A DNA stretch of 64,000 nucleotides from Nemania diffusa (Eukaryota > Ascomycota > Sordariomycetes > Xylariales > Xylariaceae). Both the position numbers and the translations under genes were made by a program. Numbering within the stretch: position 1 is the stretch's first letter; each line of letters opens with the position of its first letter. Location: NCBI GenBank assembly GCA_038501195.1, contig JBBPUQ010000006.1:4464001-4528000 (forward strand), given 5' to 3'. The notes beneath the pieces were generated by a model, which ran no database searches, was not told the DNA's origin, and saw only the letters and a list, made by a program, of their open reading frames with translations. Positions 48,666-58,471 of this stretch are shown here, piece by piece.

Positions 48666-49263
48666 TCCAAGCTTTTATCCGGCCCAAGATATTGTGAGAT
48701 AGCCTTACAAAGTCATTAGACCTGGCAGTCAAGCCAGTCACAATACAACAAGTAATAAACCTTTTTCTCGCTCTTCTCCTCTTAGCTTTAGAATGGCTGC
48801 AACGGTACTATATAAGCCATTGTAGAGGGTCAAGTTCCCACCTTGACAACGTTCTACTTTTGGTAGTGCCGTGGTTTAGAGTTGCAGTTCTGTTCCATAA
48901 CAATAGCCTCTTCCTAGCCTTTCCAGATGGATGCTATACCGCAGTTTAGCACTACGTATTATTGCTTTCATAACTGTAGCTTTCCTTGCTCTCTTTCTCT
49001 ACCAAGCCTTAAACATGGCCATTTATTAGTTAACTTTCGTTTCACTCACTCGTACCTCATTCGCTAAAAACGAAGGAAATGAGGTATAGAGCTCTGCGAT
49101 GACAGTGATGAAACTGTTATAAAAGACGGTTCTGTTGATAGTTTGGGGCGATAGTTGAGTCTTTGGATATGCTTTTAGCGAGCTCCAAAGTTTAGAAAGG
49201 CACTCTGGAAATCTGGCATCGGAATGACTGATAGACGTCTGATAGCTCTAACTGCCTTTTCCC

Positions 49264-50282
49264 CTAACTTCTCCCGTGCCTCCTCGGCTGCCTGGCTCTC
49301 CTGGCTCGCCACAATCTACGCAAAGTTAGTTGGTACTGACTCGCGTATAATATATCACGGGGCTGACGTACTCGATGGAGTTCCCATGCTTGTAGCATTG
49401 TACTCAGACTATGGGTCTCATTCAAGTCATCAAGGCTATCGAACGCCAATGGAGCAAATTCCTCTATAAGGTTCCACTCATCCTCGTCTTCGGGGCCGTC
49501 GCTCTCGACCGGCGCAAGAGAGTAGCAAAGATTGTGATACTCAAAGAGCGGCATGTTCTCAGGCCGTTCTGGGGGGACAAAAGAACCCGAGCCGGCTTTA
49601 GTCAGGAGGTCTTCAAACTCAGGGTCGTACCCTTCCCGCTCAACTCCGTCGCGCTCGGCAATGAGGCGTTGCATAGAGTCAATCCAATACAGCGCAAGTC
49701 TTTCAGCTCCGCCGTCTAGGAGGTAATTACCGCTGGAAATTGAAGTGGTCTTCAGGCCACGGGCATTCCAATTAATCCTTGTAAGCGGATGAAGTCGTCT
49801 CAGAAACTCGGACTGTGAGAAATCCACCAATTTTTCGAAGCACTCAATATGATAGAAATCTGAGGGAAAAGTGAGTGGATAGAACTTAAAGCTCAAGGTT
49901 AAGTATCGCCTTTACCTGCACTTCCGTAGTAGTTTTTCATCCCGGGAAAGACTGCAATTCGATAATCATCCTCGCGAATTCTTTCCTCACAGGACGGGAA
50001 CCGACAACCAGCACCTCTCGCTGATGATGGCGGTGTCAACTCAAGAAAGAAGAGGGCTGTTTGTTCCTCTGAATGTTTTCGCAGTCGAGATCGTGTAGAC
50101 TCGATAATGTAGTCTTCGAGCTCTTCAAGTGGTATGTCAATGATCGATGTCTTCAGCGCTTCTTGAAAGCGCTTTCGAGCACGTTGCGACGGACTAGAAC
50201 CCTCAGATTGCTTCCGCTTGTTGTTTGAATCGTGTCCGGGATCGTGGGGATCGGCTCGGCGGGTATTCTTCGTGTCATCCAT
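49264..50282 (-). CDS. Putative zinc-binding protein (PARP-finger-like), cargo of the TIR element
   Basis: Two exons: 49916-50282 and 49264-49859, with a 56-nt intron (GTAAAG...CCTCAG), giving 320 aa. Splicing joins a cysteine pair CRFPSC (exon 1) through DDYRIAVFPGMKNYYG to FYHIECFEKLVDF (exon 2). The Cys-x4-Cys ... His-x2-Cys order with a YRIA-type strand and an aromatic before the HxxC resembles PARP-type or related treble-clef zinc fingers. The N-terminus is hydrophilic with basic stretches (NNKRKQ, RARKRF) that could be nuclear signals. The second half (INWNARGLK, ERLALYWIDSMQRL, EYHNLCYSLAP) is unfamiliar. The last 20 residues are Arg-rich and may reflect a misplaced end. The function is unknown. 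The whole gene lies between the terminal repeats. Confidence 0.65.
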
Positions 50283-50400
50283 TGCTTTCTCAAGGGAATC
50301 ACGGGAATGCTATACGTGACGTGTTGACAGATCTATCACCTGGAATTACACAGGAAAGCCTTAGTTACTGCTGTGGTGTTCCGCGGAGGAAGCGAAATAA

Positions 50401-50676
50401 TGAGACGGTGTGGGCAGCCTGACCACATGGGGGTTAGGTTGATTAGGTCATCAAGACTTAGTTTTTCTTTTCTTTTATTTAAGATAGTTAGCCCATGCTA
50501 GTTAGAGATAGTTGGCACGCCTCTCAAGCGGCCCCCTTCCGGGGGTCCGCTACACCCGAATATACATTTGCGTCACTTATTTACTATTCTTCTAAGCCTC
50601 AAATCTCTAGAAGTGATCTACATGACCGTGGTCAGTCCTCTAGAGTGCGTAGTGTGTGTTACATACTTCGTTTCAA
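50401..50676 (-). repeat. Right terminal inverted repeat
   Basis: Reverse-complement partner of 47815-48092. It contains the same AC(AC)n-TACGCACTCTAGAGG outer part and gacctaatcaa inner part. The outer edge is at tttca|ataatcag. Confidence 0.9.
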
Positions 50677-52225
50677 TAATCAGAGATGAGTTCAGCTGCT
50701 ACCATCCAAATTAATTCCCGCTATGTGGCTGAGTTGTCGTTGTTGCTTGATGTACCGTCCCCTGCATGTGTTGTTGGCTGCACCATCCATGCCCAAATTT
50801 CATGGGTTGCTTAGCATGGAAACTCGGGATGGGAGACCTCCGACCAGGTCTGGGCGGCTAAGGCCAAAACAGAGGTCCGGCGGCTATGAAGAGGCAGTTA
50901 GAGACGGTAGACCCAGTATACCTGCTGCACCCTCACAATAAGGCCAGCATATTCAGTGGCACCTATGCGGCGATGTGGCGCAGTTATTGTCGACTACAAT
51001 TTTCTATGGGGAGTTCAAGAGACGTCGAGCTGGTGGCGGCAGACGAGGCTTATTGTCGGAATTTCTGACCTGAAATAGTCGGGGTTGGGATGAGGATTGG
51101 GGCGGGGAGGCTTCGACGACGATACGCGACAGAGTACAAGTATCCCGAATTAGATGCTCCTTGAATCAAATGGAATATATTTATTATTTACAAGCAAGGG
51201 TCATAGATGGAAGGCTAGCAGAATCATAAAAATCATAAAACGGCGGAGGGCGATGTAAGCGACGCACCGTTCCCATCTAGGGACCCAAAGTGCCAATTGC
51301 CGATGTATTCGTTAGTTTATATAATACATATCACGAAGAGGTAGCAAGCACTAAGGCTAGCTATGACACAACGTGTTGATATTAATTAGATGGTAAATTT
51401 TATTAGAAGACATAGTCCACGTAGGCTGGTCACAACCACCGCTCTATTAGTTTGATGATGGATGGCTTTATATTCAGCACAGTGCGAGACAATGTGCGCA
51501 GTAAACGTTGAAGATATTGATGTTGAAGCAGTAAGCCGCAGATAAACCAATACCTAGGTAGTTTCACGGAAGAATTGTGTATTCAGTTAAGTAGCTCTGA
51601 TAGAAAAAACCCTCACAGTACGAACCAACAATACTAGAAATACCTATGGTCACCTGGTATCCTTTTACCAGAATTAATGGTTGGTGCATATGCTCAACAA
51701 GCGAGGGAGATGCGATTACAATATTAGGCTTAGCGTGCCCTCCCGAAAACTCGGGGCGGTTATCTACCCCGCGATTCATTCGGTTCATCCCCGCACAGGT
51801 ACTACAACCCGCGCACTGGGTCGGCGGACAACTAATGACTACCATGCTTGCTCCGGTTCAACTACCTAGAAATGGAGTTTATACGTGCTCCTAGGTGTGT
51901 TTAATTTCCCAATTTTGGGGTAATCCCTATAAAATACTTATATCTATATAATCATTCTTTTTGATATAAATACTTAAGGGCGTTTTTACACACTACTAGT
52001 AAACATAGCAATACTATAACATTTACAACACAGTACAAATTCATATGGCTTGATCTTTTTAAGTTTGAAAGGGCTAAAGACCCTAATAAGTGGTGGCTAT
52101 CCAGAAAAGACATATTCCTAACACTTTGCCAGCTTGCCTTCGATATCTTCGCTAGTCTGGCCAGGGTCCTTACTATATAGGTTGTCAAGTCAGGTGGGTC
52201 CAGGTGGTGGGGGGGCATTCAACTC
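50677..52225. other. Gene-free region right of the TIR element
   Basis: No gene is supported. Frames at 51,564-51,845 (minus) and 51,646-51,894 (plus) overlap each other and lack domain signals. A weak 5S-rRNA-like 3' segment (cgggatgggagacctcc, about 50,829-50,845) is discussed under rejected items. Confidence 0.45.
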
Positions 52226-52455
52226 GATACCCGACGGGTCCCAACACATCCGATGTGTCTCTAACAGGGGCCAATAGACCAACTGTGTAACGTCGGCGTG
52301 GCTTTAACGGTCTTAAACTCATGTTTAGACAGCGGGTCTCGACATACCCGATGTACCTATTCAACGGGGGCCAATAGACTCATTGTGTAACGTTGGCGTA
52401 TTGGCCCTTGGCTTTAACGGTCTTCAAGTTATGCTTAGACGACGGGTCTCGCGCC
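52226..52455 (+). repeat. Tandem repeat, about 105-110-bp unit, two copies and a partial third
   Basis: The unit begins cgacgggtc(c/t), continues with acccgatgt-type and ggggccaataga words and tgtgtaacgt(c/t)ggcgt, and ends ggctttaacggtctt, then ttagac. Copies start near 52226 and 52330, and a third begins near 52440 (gacgggtctcgcg). The second copy has a short insertion (tattggccctt). No coding role is seen. Confidence 0.8.
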
Positions 52456-52640
52456 AATACAACCTCTTAACTCCATGGAGTCGAATTGCATATTTTCCGC
52501 CCTAGCGACATGAAACCCCTGTTGCTCTAGATGCCTCCGTTTGCTTTATCGGTGCTGTCTACGAAGAAAACGAAGGTATTAGGCATCGTCTCTTTAAACC
52601 CAGGCTATTCAACTTCGCGAATTCAATTACGCCCTTTTCA

Positions 52641-52844
52641 ATGACCCAGATTCATGTGCCTCAGGACAGTCTTCAGGTAGATGACCCTGAATTAAGACCG
52701 GCCGTTATGGGAGAGAAACCTCCATTACTAGTTGAGCAAGCAGAGGACAAGTATCCGGAAGGCGGGTGGAAGGCCTGGGGGGTAGCAGCAGGAACTTCAC
52801 TCACAATCTTCTGTTCCCTCGGATATGTGAATTCTTTTGGGTAA
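52641..52844 (+). pseudogene. MFS transporter (monocarboxylate-type) N-terminal relic
   Basis: The frame starts with a hydrophilic N-terminus, then EDKYPEGGWKAWGVAAGTSL and TIFCSLGYVNSFG, the usual opening of fungal MFS monocarboxylate-like transporters (a Pro-(D/E)-GG-W-x-AW motif followed by helix 1). The frame stops right after helix 1. A GTAAT donor-like sequence follows the GG codons, but no later exon with the expected VFQ...YY continuation is found in the next kilobase. Eleven of the twelve helices are missing, so this is a truncated copy. Confidence 0.6.
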
Positions 52845-53427
52845 TATTTGCACCACATTGTCTAAGTTACCAAGCATTTAGAACCAAACGCGTTGGCTTG
52901 AGGTTTAAGTGTCTGCTTGAGTGTGTTTTTATATAATACATGAATAAGGTGCGCCTTCTTTACGTATACGATTAAGTATGTAGAAAATAATAAGCTGGAG
53001 GCTCATAGCAATTGGGAATTGGTCACCCCGGACCAATCAGCCATGATTCTCTAGGAGACCCATGAACCTTGTCCAGACTGCACTCTTCCTCATCATATAC
53101 ATGCACTGTAGAAGCAAAGGGGACTTTCGGGAACGCATCATTTCGCTATTAACTCAGGTTCTGCCTCGTGCTTCTAAAATTAGGCCGCAAAACTTCGTCT
53201 CATAAAAGAACGTTGGGACATATTGTCGAACAGCAGTTCTTTCCTTGACTTTGACTTAGCGAATAAGAATTTGTACACAGTATCGCATGTATAATGTGCT
53301 TATGAAATACCAGCAGTTGGAGAAAGTCACACATTCAATCCCCTGAGTAGAAACTAACAGATAATAGTTGAACAAAAAAGCGCGTCCTAGGCTAACTAAC
53401 TACCAAATTTCAACATCAAACCTATAC
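52845..53427. other. Intergenic, nothing recognised
   Basis: Lies between the MFS relic and the 3' end of the DUF1996 gene. No coding exon continuing the transporter could be found here. Confidence 0.5.
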
Positions 53428-54777
53428 TCAAGCCCTAAACTCCTTCTTTTCCCTCTTCACGACAGGGTTAGTACCAGGAAGTTCCTTCAGCCCTAGAAGC
53501 AGAATAGTCAGCATTATCACATCCGGGTCAATTTAAGCAGCGACACTACTTACAGCCATCGATGGGCTCCTGGACCACATCAGCAACCTTGCACTGGTTC
53601 TGCAGCGCAACCGACTGCGTCTTCAGCATCGGGGCAGACACATAGGTGTGTCCGTCCATGGCCTTCTGCAGCGAGTCGTCTTTCCACCCGAATACGTAGT
53701 CTGCGTGGTCCGAGAATCCTGTCGCATCGCCTGAAGACCAGACAAAGGGTTGGTTACCATTGGCGAAGTCGGACGGGTCAATGTTGTTGAACTGCTTGGT
53801 ATCCCACACCGTCTCCAGTAGGATCTGAGGGAGCCGGACGGGATGGGTCGCCGGGCAGGGCCCGCCCGACTCAAACGTGCCGCTCTCGGGATACGCCACG
53901 TGGTCCTGGTGGTTGGGCGAGTCGAGGTTCTTGCCGTCCCAGCACGTCGGGAAGCGGTGGTTGGCCATGATGCCGTAGGGGCAGGCCTTGGTCGGGAAGT
54001 TGACCGTCTCTGGGGCGCGGGTGCCCGCGTTCTGCATGCAGGTGTATGTGAGCTGGCGCCATTTCCTGGCATCGTCGCGGTCGCGGTAGGTCGAGTCGCC
54101 GACAAGCATGCGGAAGCCGGGCTTGAAGGCTGTCACTGTCGATCTCTGGGCCGTGTCGAAGAGGGCGTCGCTCATGTAGTAGACCATCTGGTTCTAAGTG
54201 TTAGGCTTATCTCAAAAATACCAATCGAGCCTTCTGCAACAACGTACCATGCCACCCTGGTTTTGCGAATTGTCCTGAGCCATTTGGGGCACTCGCTTGA
54301 ACGTTCCGTTCTTTGCACGGTAACTAATTTGGTCGTTAATCATTGTCATCGAGATGTGGAATATAAGTGTATGCAAAGCGTGGGGAGGCCTACGACAGAA
54401 TGTCGTGGCGAACAAGGGAATATAAACTATTATTTCATAGAAAATTACTTACTAGAGAACAGCAGTCCAGTAATTCGAGAAATCCTCAGAGAACTGGCAG
54501 GTAGTGCAGGTCGAGAGCTTGGCTAGGTCATGAACTACCGGCTCCATCGTGATGTTGAACGAGTTCTGTAGCCTGTTAGAATCTCTATATGAGAGACTTC
54601 GGGTAACAGATCTCTACTCACTCCTCCGATAACCTGGTGAAGATGGGCTGAGGGGTTTTGACCCGGGTTCACGAGAGGGTCCAGACGTTGGACAGTAAGT
54701 TGAGAGCAAGGGAACCGAAGGAGTGCGCTTGCAGGCGCGAGCAGCCCCAGGGCAGCGATGAAGCTCTTCAACGGCAT
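53428..54777 (-). CDS. Secreted DUF1996-domain protein
   Basis: Five exons in phase: 54622-54777, 54453-54565, 54248-54323, 53554-54187 and 53428-53492, giving 347 aa. A signal peptide (MPLKSFIAALGLLAPASA) precedes LLRFPCSQLTVQRLDPLVNPG and HLHQVIGG|NSFNITM, the opening of DUF1996. Then come CTTCQFSEDFSNYWTAVLY, KNGTFKRVPQ, GGMMVYYMSD, CPYGIMANHRFPTCWDGKNLDSPNHQDHVAYP, GPCPATHPVRLPQI and SDHADYVFGW. The last intron (53493-53553) is needed to give the family end IDGWLKELPG; reading through would stop at once after DGCK. DUF1996 proteins are secreted, often with WSC or CBM modules, and related ones are reported among carbohydrate-active enzymes. No extra module is present here. The acceptor of intron 3 could be 6 bp earlier, adding two residues. 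Confidence 0.9.
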
Positions 54778-55831
54778 CTTGGTGTCGTCTTTGACTCCTT
54801 AACCTCGCAATGACTCTAATGAAGAAAAGGATGGCGATGATGGTAACGCTGCGAGATTTTCAGTTGGTAACTGAGAAGAAAACTAATCTTGATAGCTAGC
54901 CATGCCCTCGAGGATATCAACGGCTAGGCACTCCCGCACAAGCTACTGCCGTAGTTCTCATGCTCCTACGGAGTGCCACCCTTGTGCCCAGTCTCGGAAA
55001 AATCAGTCAATCAATATCGGAACTTCCTGTAATTGGCGAGTGAGGCCATCACTGATACCGGGTAATGTGGAGTAAGATGACTGGTTCGGGACTTGTAAGC
55101 CAATGTCATAATATTCCCGACCTCCTTTGATTGACAACATCCCCTTCGCCTTGCTAATCCTGTTTATTATTCTTTATATGCTAGGCTCTCAAAAAGGCCA
55201 GTCAAATATGCATACTTCATACGCTAATCTGAGAATCCTATAGAAGCTTTGCCCCTTTGACGCAAACAATTAGTTCATATATCTAGAGGCAGCTTGTATG
55301 CTATAGGTGAACAAACAGAGCAAGTTGTTATCAATCTCCCGAGTAAGCTAGATGCTGAAGAAGACTGATAATCATTTATGCAGTGGCGAAGAAGGCCAGA
55401 TAGGTTCGGTCATATCAAGACTAGAGAGGCCGATGGGACTGCGACCTATTCAGTCCGCCGTCTCCTGCATGAATTTGATGAAAGCGAGATACATCTAATT
55501 AGGCCAATATATCTTCCGACGAATAGAATACACCATAACTCCCTTTTAAATGTCCAGTTCTATTTTTGCACCCCAGTGCCGTCATATGCTCGGCTAAATC
55601 GGGCCATTGACCAAAACGGAGACATCGACTCGAACGAAGCCACCATGTCAAATTCAAGATGGCAGGAGCATCACTATAACTATTCTGATGTCATCCGTAT
55701 CAATCCCGAAGAAGTATTTCACTAGGTCCACTCGTGCATTATTATCAATTCGGCAGACTCTCTATCCCGCAACCTGTCCACCATAGCTCGTCGAAGACGA
55801 CCCGCCCCGCATCCGCACCCGCTCAACCATC
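54778..55831. other. Intergenic, no supported gene
   Basis: A 115-codon plus-strand frame (55,378-55,725) is open but has no recognisable domain, signal peptide or composition bias; I leave it unannotated. The rest holds the promoters of the flanking divergent genes. Confidence 0.45.
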
Positions 55832-56191
55832 ATGAAGCTCTCAGTCGCACTCGCACTCTTCTCTGCCGCATCGACACTCGGTCAGGCGCAAACATGCACG
55901 CAGGAGATGATAGCCAGCGATGATTGCGCGGCCGTCATCGATGCTAATGCCTGTTACAATGCATTCCGGTGGAATGCTCAGACACTACAATGCATTGATG
56001 GGAAAGACAATGCTGATAGGCAGAGAAAGGTAAGACATACCCGGAACTGAGATCTAACCTATTATCTGAGTGTGAGCGAGACGTTTGAAGCTAATGATGG
56101 GGATGTATAGGCCTGCTTGTGCTGTAGCTGTGTCGGCACGGTCATGTGCAATTGGGTGAAGACGCAGAGGTTCCCATGCGCGACAAATTAA
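55832..56191 (+). CDS. Small secreted cysteine-rich protein (effector-like)
   Basis: Two exons, 55832-56029 and 56111-56191, with an 81-bp GTAAGA...TATAG intron, encode 92 aa. Residues 1-20 (MKLSVALALFSAASTLGQAQ) are a clear signal peptide. The mature 72-residue part has ten cysteines, four in exon 1 (TCTQ, DDCA, ACYN, LQCI) and six in exon 2 (ACLCCSC, MCNW, PCAT), an even number suited to five disulfides. The size, secretion signal and cysteine density are those of apoplastic effector-like or antimicrobial proteins of fungi, but no family is recognised and a host-associated lifestyle cannot be inferred from this alone. Confidence 0.75.
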
Positions 56192-56955
56192 ATTTCGAAA
56201 ATTGAAAATTGGAAATTCAGATCTCGGGGGAATAATTAACAAATAGAGCTAGGGTTCGCAATGCTGGCGCCATTGGAAAAGTTATTGTTGAGTTCGCGAT
56301 ATTGCCACTGGTAATTGAGCCCTCGTGGTTGAGATATAGTGTATCAATCTATGATACCTACCAAGCTGAGCAAATTGGGCCTGAGAATCATGAAATCGAC
56401 GTGTTTCAATCGTATTGTTTGAGCTCTGGTACTCCAGTGGTCATCAGGCCAATCGAGGACCAGGTTTGCTCGACCGAAGTAATAATGCTGTTATATCACT
56501 TTTGTAGTATTTCGAGATAATTGCTTGAGGAGTACTCGATTTCAATTGATTTGCTGATTTGGAGGCTGTTCTGTTCCCCAGCTTACCTTGGGTACGTATG
56601 CTATGATTATCCTACAGACGACCGTTCGAACAAAGATATTAATATTCCTCGAGAATTTTAGAGGCCAAGCAGAAAAGCAAGCGAGTACGATAAGCTGGAT
56701 GGAAACAGCATAATTTGACTGTCACACTAGGTTGTTTGTTTTCTTTCATCCTTCGTATCACAGCCCCTCTGATTGACATGCTGCCTTGTGCTCTGAAATG
56801 GCTGACATGGACACGGTTAGCCAGTTCCACTCGCGCACCGCGTCGCAGTGTTTAGGCACCTAAGCCAGACACAGGGTGCCTAAATCTACATCTTTCTCTC
56901 ATTTCTAAAACATCACGACTAAGTTAATCCGTTTTCTCTCTGGTCTCTGCCCACG
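56192..56955. other. Intergenic, nothing recognised
   Basis: Spacer between the cysteine-rich protein gene and the small membrane-protein gene. No supported coding region. Confidence 0.5.
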
Positions 56956-57297
56956 ATGCCACAAACGGTGTACACTCGTCCATGGCCACAATGGCTCGTA
57001 TTCGCCATAACCTTCCCACTGGCTACCACTTGGTTTGTCCTCCTTATCGTGCAGGGTGCCACGTCGCGAGCAGCCCCAATCGTCGGAACGATATATCTTC
57101 TGGCTATCTTGCTCTTCACCGTTCTCGATCCCGAGACCACTATTACAAGCCGTAAAGTGCTGCCAGACGGGACCGTGGTCAAGGTCCGTCGGCCGATTGT
57201 TGGGTTTAAGAAATATGAAGCGCCGCTGGGGTTGACGGGTGGCTATGAAGTTAGAATCGATGGGTTTCGGTACGAGCCGGCTTATATCCGGATTTGA
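56956..57297 (+). CDS. Small two-helix membrane protein, 113 aa
   Basis: Single exon. Two hydrophobic segments, at residues 13-32 and 41-57, form a hairpin anchor. The soluble C-terminal half includes DPETTITSRKVLPDGTVVKV and GFKKYEAPLGLTGGYEVRIDG and is likely cytoplasmic or lumenal. No family is recognised. The presence of an ATG just before a Pro-Gln-Thr start, clean hydrophobic segments and a compact domain make it a credible gene rather than a chance frame. Confidence 0.6.
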   Translation: MPQTVYTRPWPQWLVFAITFPLATTWFVLLIVQGATSRAAPIVGTIYLLAILLFTVLDPETTITSRKVLPDGTVVKVRRPIVGFKKYEAPLGLTGGYEVRIDGFRYEPAYIRI

Positions 57298-57746
57298 TAT
57301 GCATGCGCTCGGAACTGTTCCGCTCAACCACCTTTCGTATAATTTCTTGAGAGTGTGCCGGCTATTCACCAAAACTACTTCCTCGACGCGTTACGCGTTC
57401 CCATAGTGCAATCAGGATATGATGATCGTACACATGGGCTCCGATGGTAAGGTCACCTATCATTTGCTCATGCTACGCAATATAGGATCTTGCTGTGATT
57501 TAATATTCTTACTTACATTTTGGATTCAGCGTCATCCTAATTGTGTGGATGTCAGGTATATTCAAAGCGATAACATGACTTGATAGCACTCGGTCGGCAT
57601 CCAGCTTATATACTACTCCATTTAGATTGATTATAAAGCCTTTTGATATAATAATACAACATGAAAACTCCGTTCCCTATTTCCATTTCATTACGGTCAG
57701 ATACCTTGGAGAGCTCTAATAGCAAACCGGTCGCAGGCGCGCACCC

Positions 57747-58471
57747 TCACTTCCTCATACGCGACTCGAACTCCTCCCTGGACATGGCCGGGTTGATAGT
57801 AACGCCCTCGTCAAGCGACGGATCCTGCACCGTCTCGTGGACGGGGATCTTCTTGTGGGTGACGGACGGCATGACCGTCTCTGCGACTCGTTAGCACATC
57901 GCACCACAACTCAATATACATACCCAGAGACGTGGGGAACAACAGGAGATACGGCGAGAAGAAACCCACCCTTATCAATAACCGGCTGGATCGTCTCGTG
58001 CAGGTGGTGCATCGTGCGCTCCGTGGTGACGGTAGGCTCCTGCACCGTCTCGCCGCGCGACCCGACCTCGGCGCGCGTGTCCTTGAACTGCGCCTGCTTG
58101 CGCTCGAGCATGACCTTGGCGTCGCGCTCGCGGTGGTCGACGTGGCGCTGCTGCACGTCGCCCTGCTCGTAGAGGTGCCGCTCCGGCATCACCTCGCGCT
58201 CCTGCAGCGGCTGCACCGTCGTCTTGTAGTGGTCCTGGTGCCGCTCGCGGTCCACCACCTTCTGCTCGCGCTGCGTGTGCTTCTTCTGCACCGTCTCGTG
58301 CTGCACCGCCGGCGCCGTCTCCCGCTGGATCGACGCCGTCTCCCTGGCTACGCCGCTGCCGCTGCTGCCGCCGCTAGCGCCGGCGCTGCCGGGGGCGGAG
58401 GATTCGGGCTCGTCGGTCTTTTTGGACCCTTTGTGCATGATCTTGCTGAATGCGGTCGATGCGGCGTCCAT
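57747..58471 (-). CDS. Hydrophilic LEA-like protein (fungal 'allergen'-annotated family)
   Basis: Two exons, 57970-58471 and 57747-57880, joined across an 89-bp intron (GTGGGT...CGCAG), give 211 aa. The protein is extremely hydrophilic and rich in Glu, Gln, His, Lys and Arg. Recurrent short motifs are HETVQ (twice), HETIQPVID, QREQKVVDRE, HYKTTVQPLQ and REVMPERH. The junction VIDK|ETVMPSVTH continues the repeat pattern, which supports the intron. The low-complexity N-terminus (about residues 15-45) is Ser/Gly/Ala-rich. There is no signal peptide or membrane segment. Such proteins resemble LEA/heat-soluble proteins and are often labelled allergen in ascomycetes; a protective role in desiccation or stress is inference. 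The coding strand is very GC-rich, generating long antisense frames. Confidence 0.82.

Larger units (their letters stand above)
47815..50676. mobile_element. Long-TIR DNA element carrying a host-like gene, no transposase seen
   Basis: A 2.86-kb segment bounded by inverted repeats of about 280 bp (47815-48092 and 50401-50676). Both begin TGAAACGAAGTATGTAACAC at the outer edge, and homology stops there. The interior holds an intact two-exon gene on the minus strand (49264-50282), a 90-codon plus-strand frame of unknown meaning (48273-48542) and a short extra copy of the inner repeat end (48609-48665). No transposase motif is recognised, so it would depend on an enzyme encoded elsewhere. Long TIRs plus a captured gene resemble Mutator-like (Pack-MULE) elements, but the flanks (cgtaaatac / ataatcaga) show no 9-bp target duplication. 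An alternative is two inverted MITE-like units that happen to flank a gene. Confidence 0.75.

Noticed and set aside
47806..50685. Target-site duplication for the TIR element
   Set aside because: Flanks cgtaaatac and ataatcaga do not match over 8-9 bp; claiming a duplication would be wishful.
50829..50870. Segment resembling the 3' half of 5S rRNA (cgggatgggagacctcc)
   Set aside because: Only this short stretch looks 5S-like; I could not pair a 5' half or fold a complete 120-nt molecule. It could be a relic of a 5S-derived element. Infernal with the 5S model would decide.
53843..54526. 227-codon plus-strand frame opposite the DUF1996 gene
   Set aside because: Antisense of exons 2-4. It has no domain and the minus-strand protein is well conserved.
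55378..55725. 115-codon plus-strand frame
   Set aside because: Open but without family, signal peptide or splice evidence; possibly a chance frame. A transcript would be needed.
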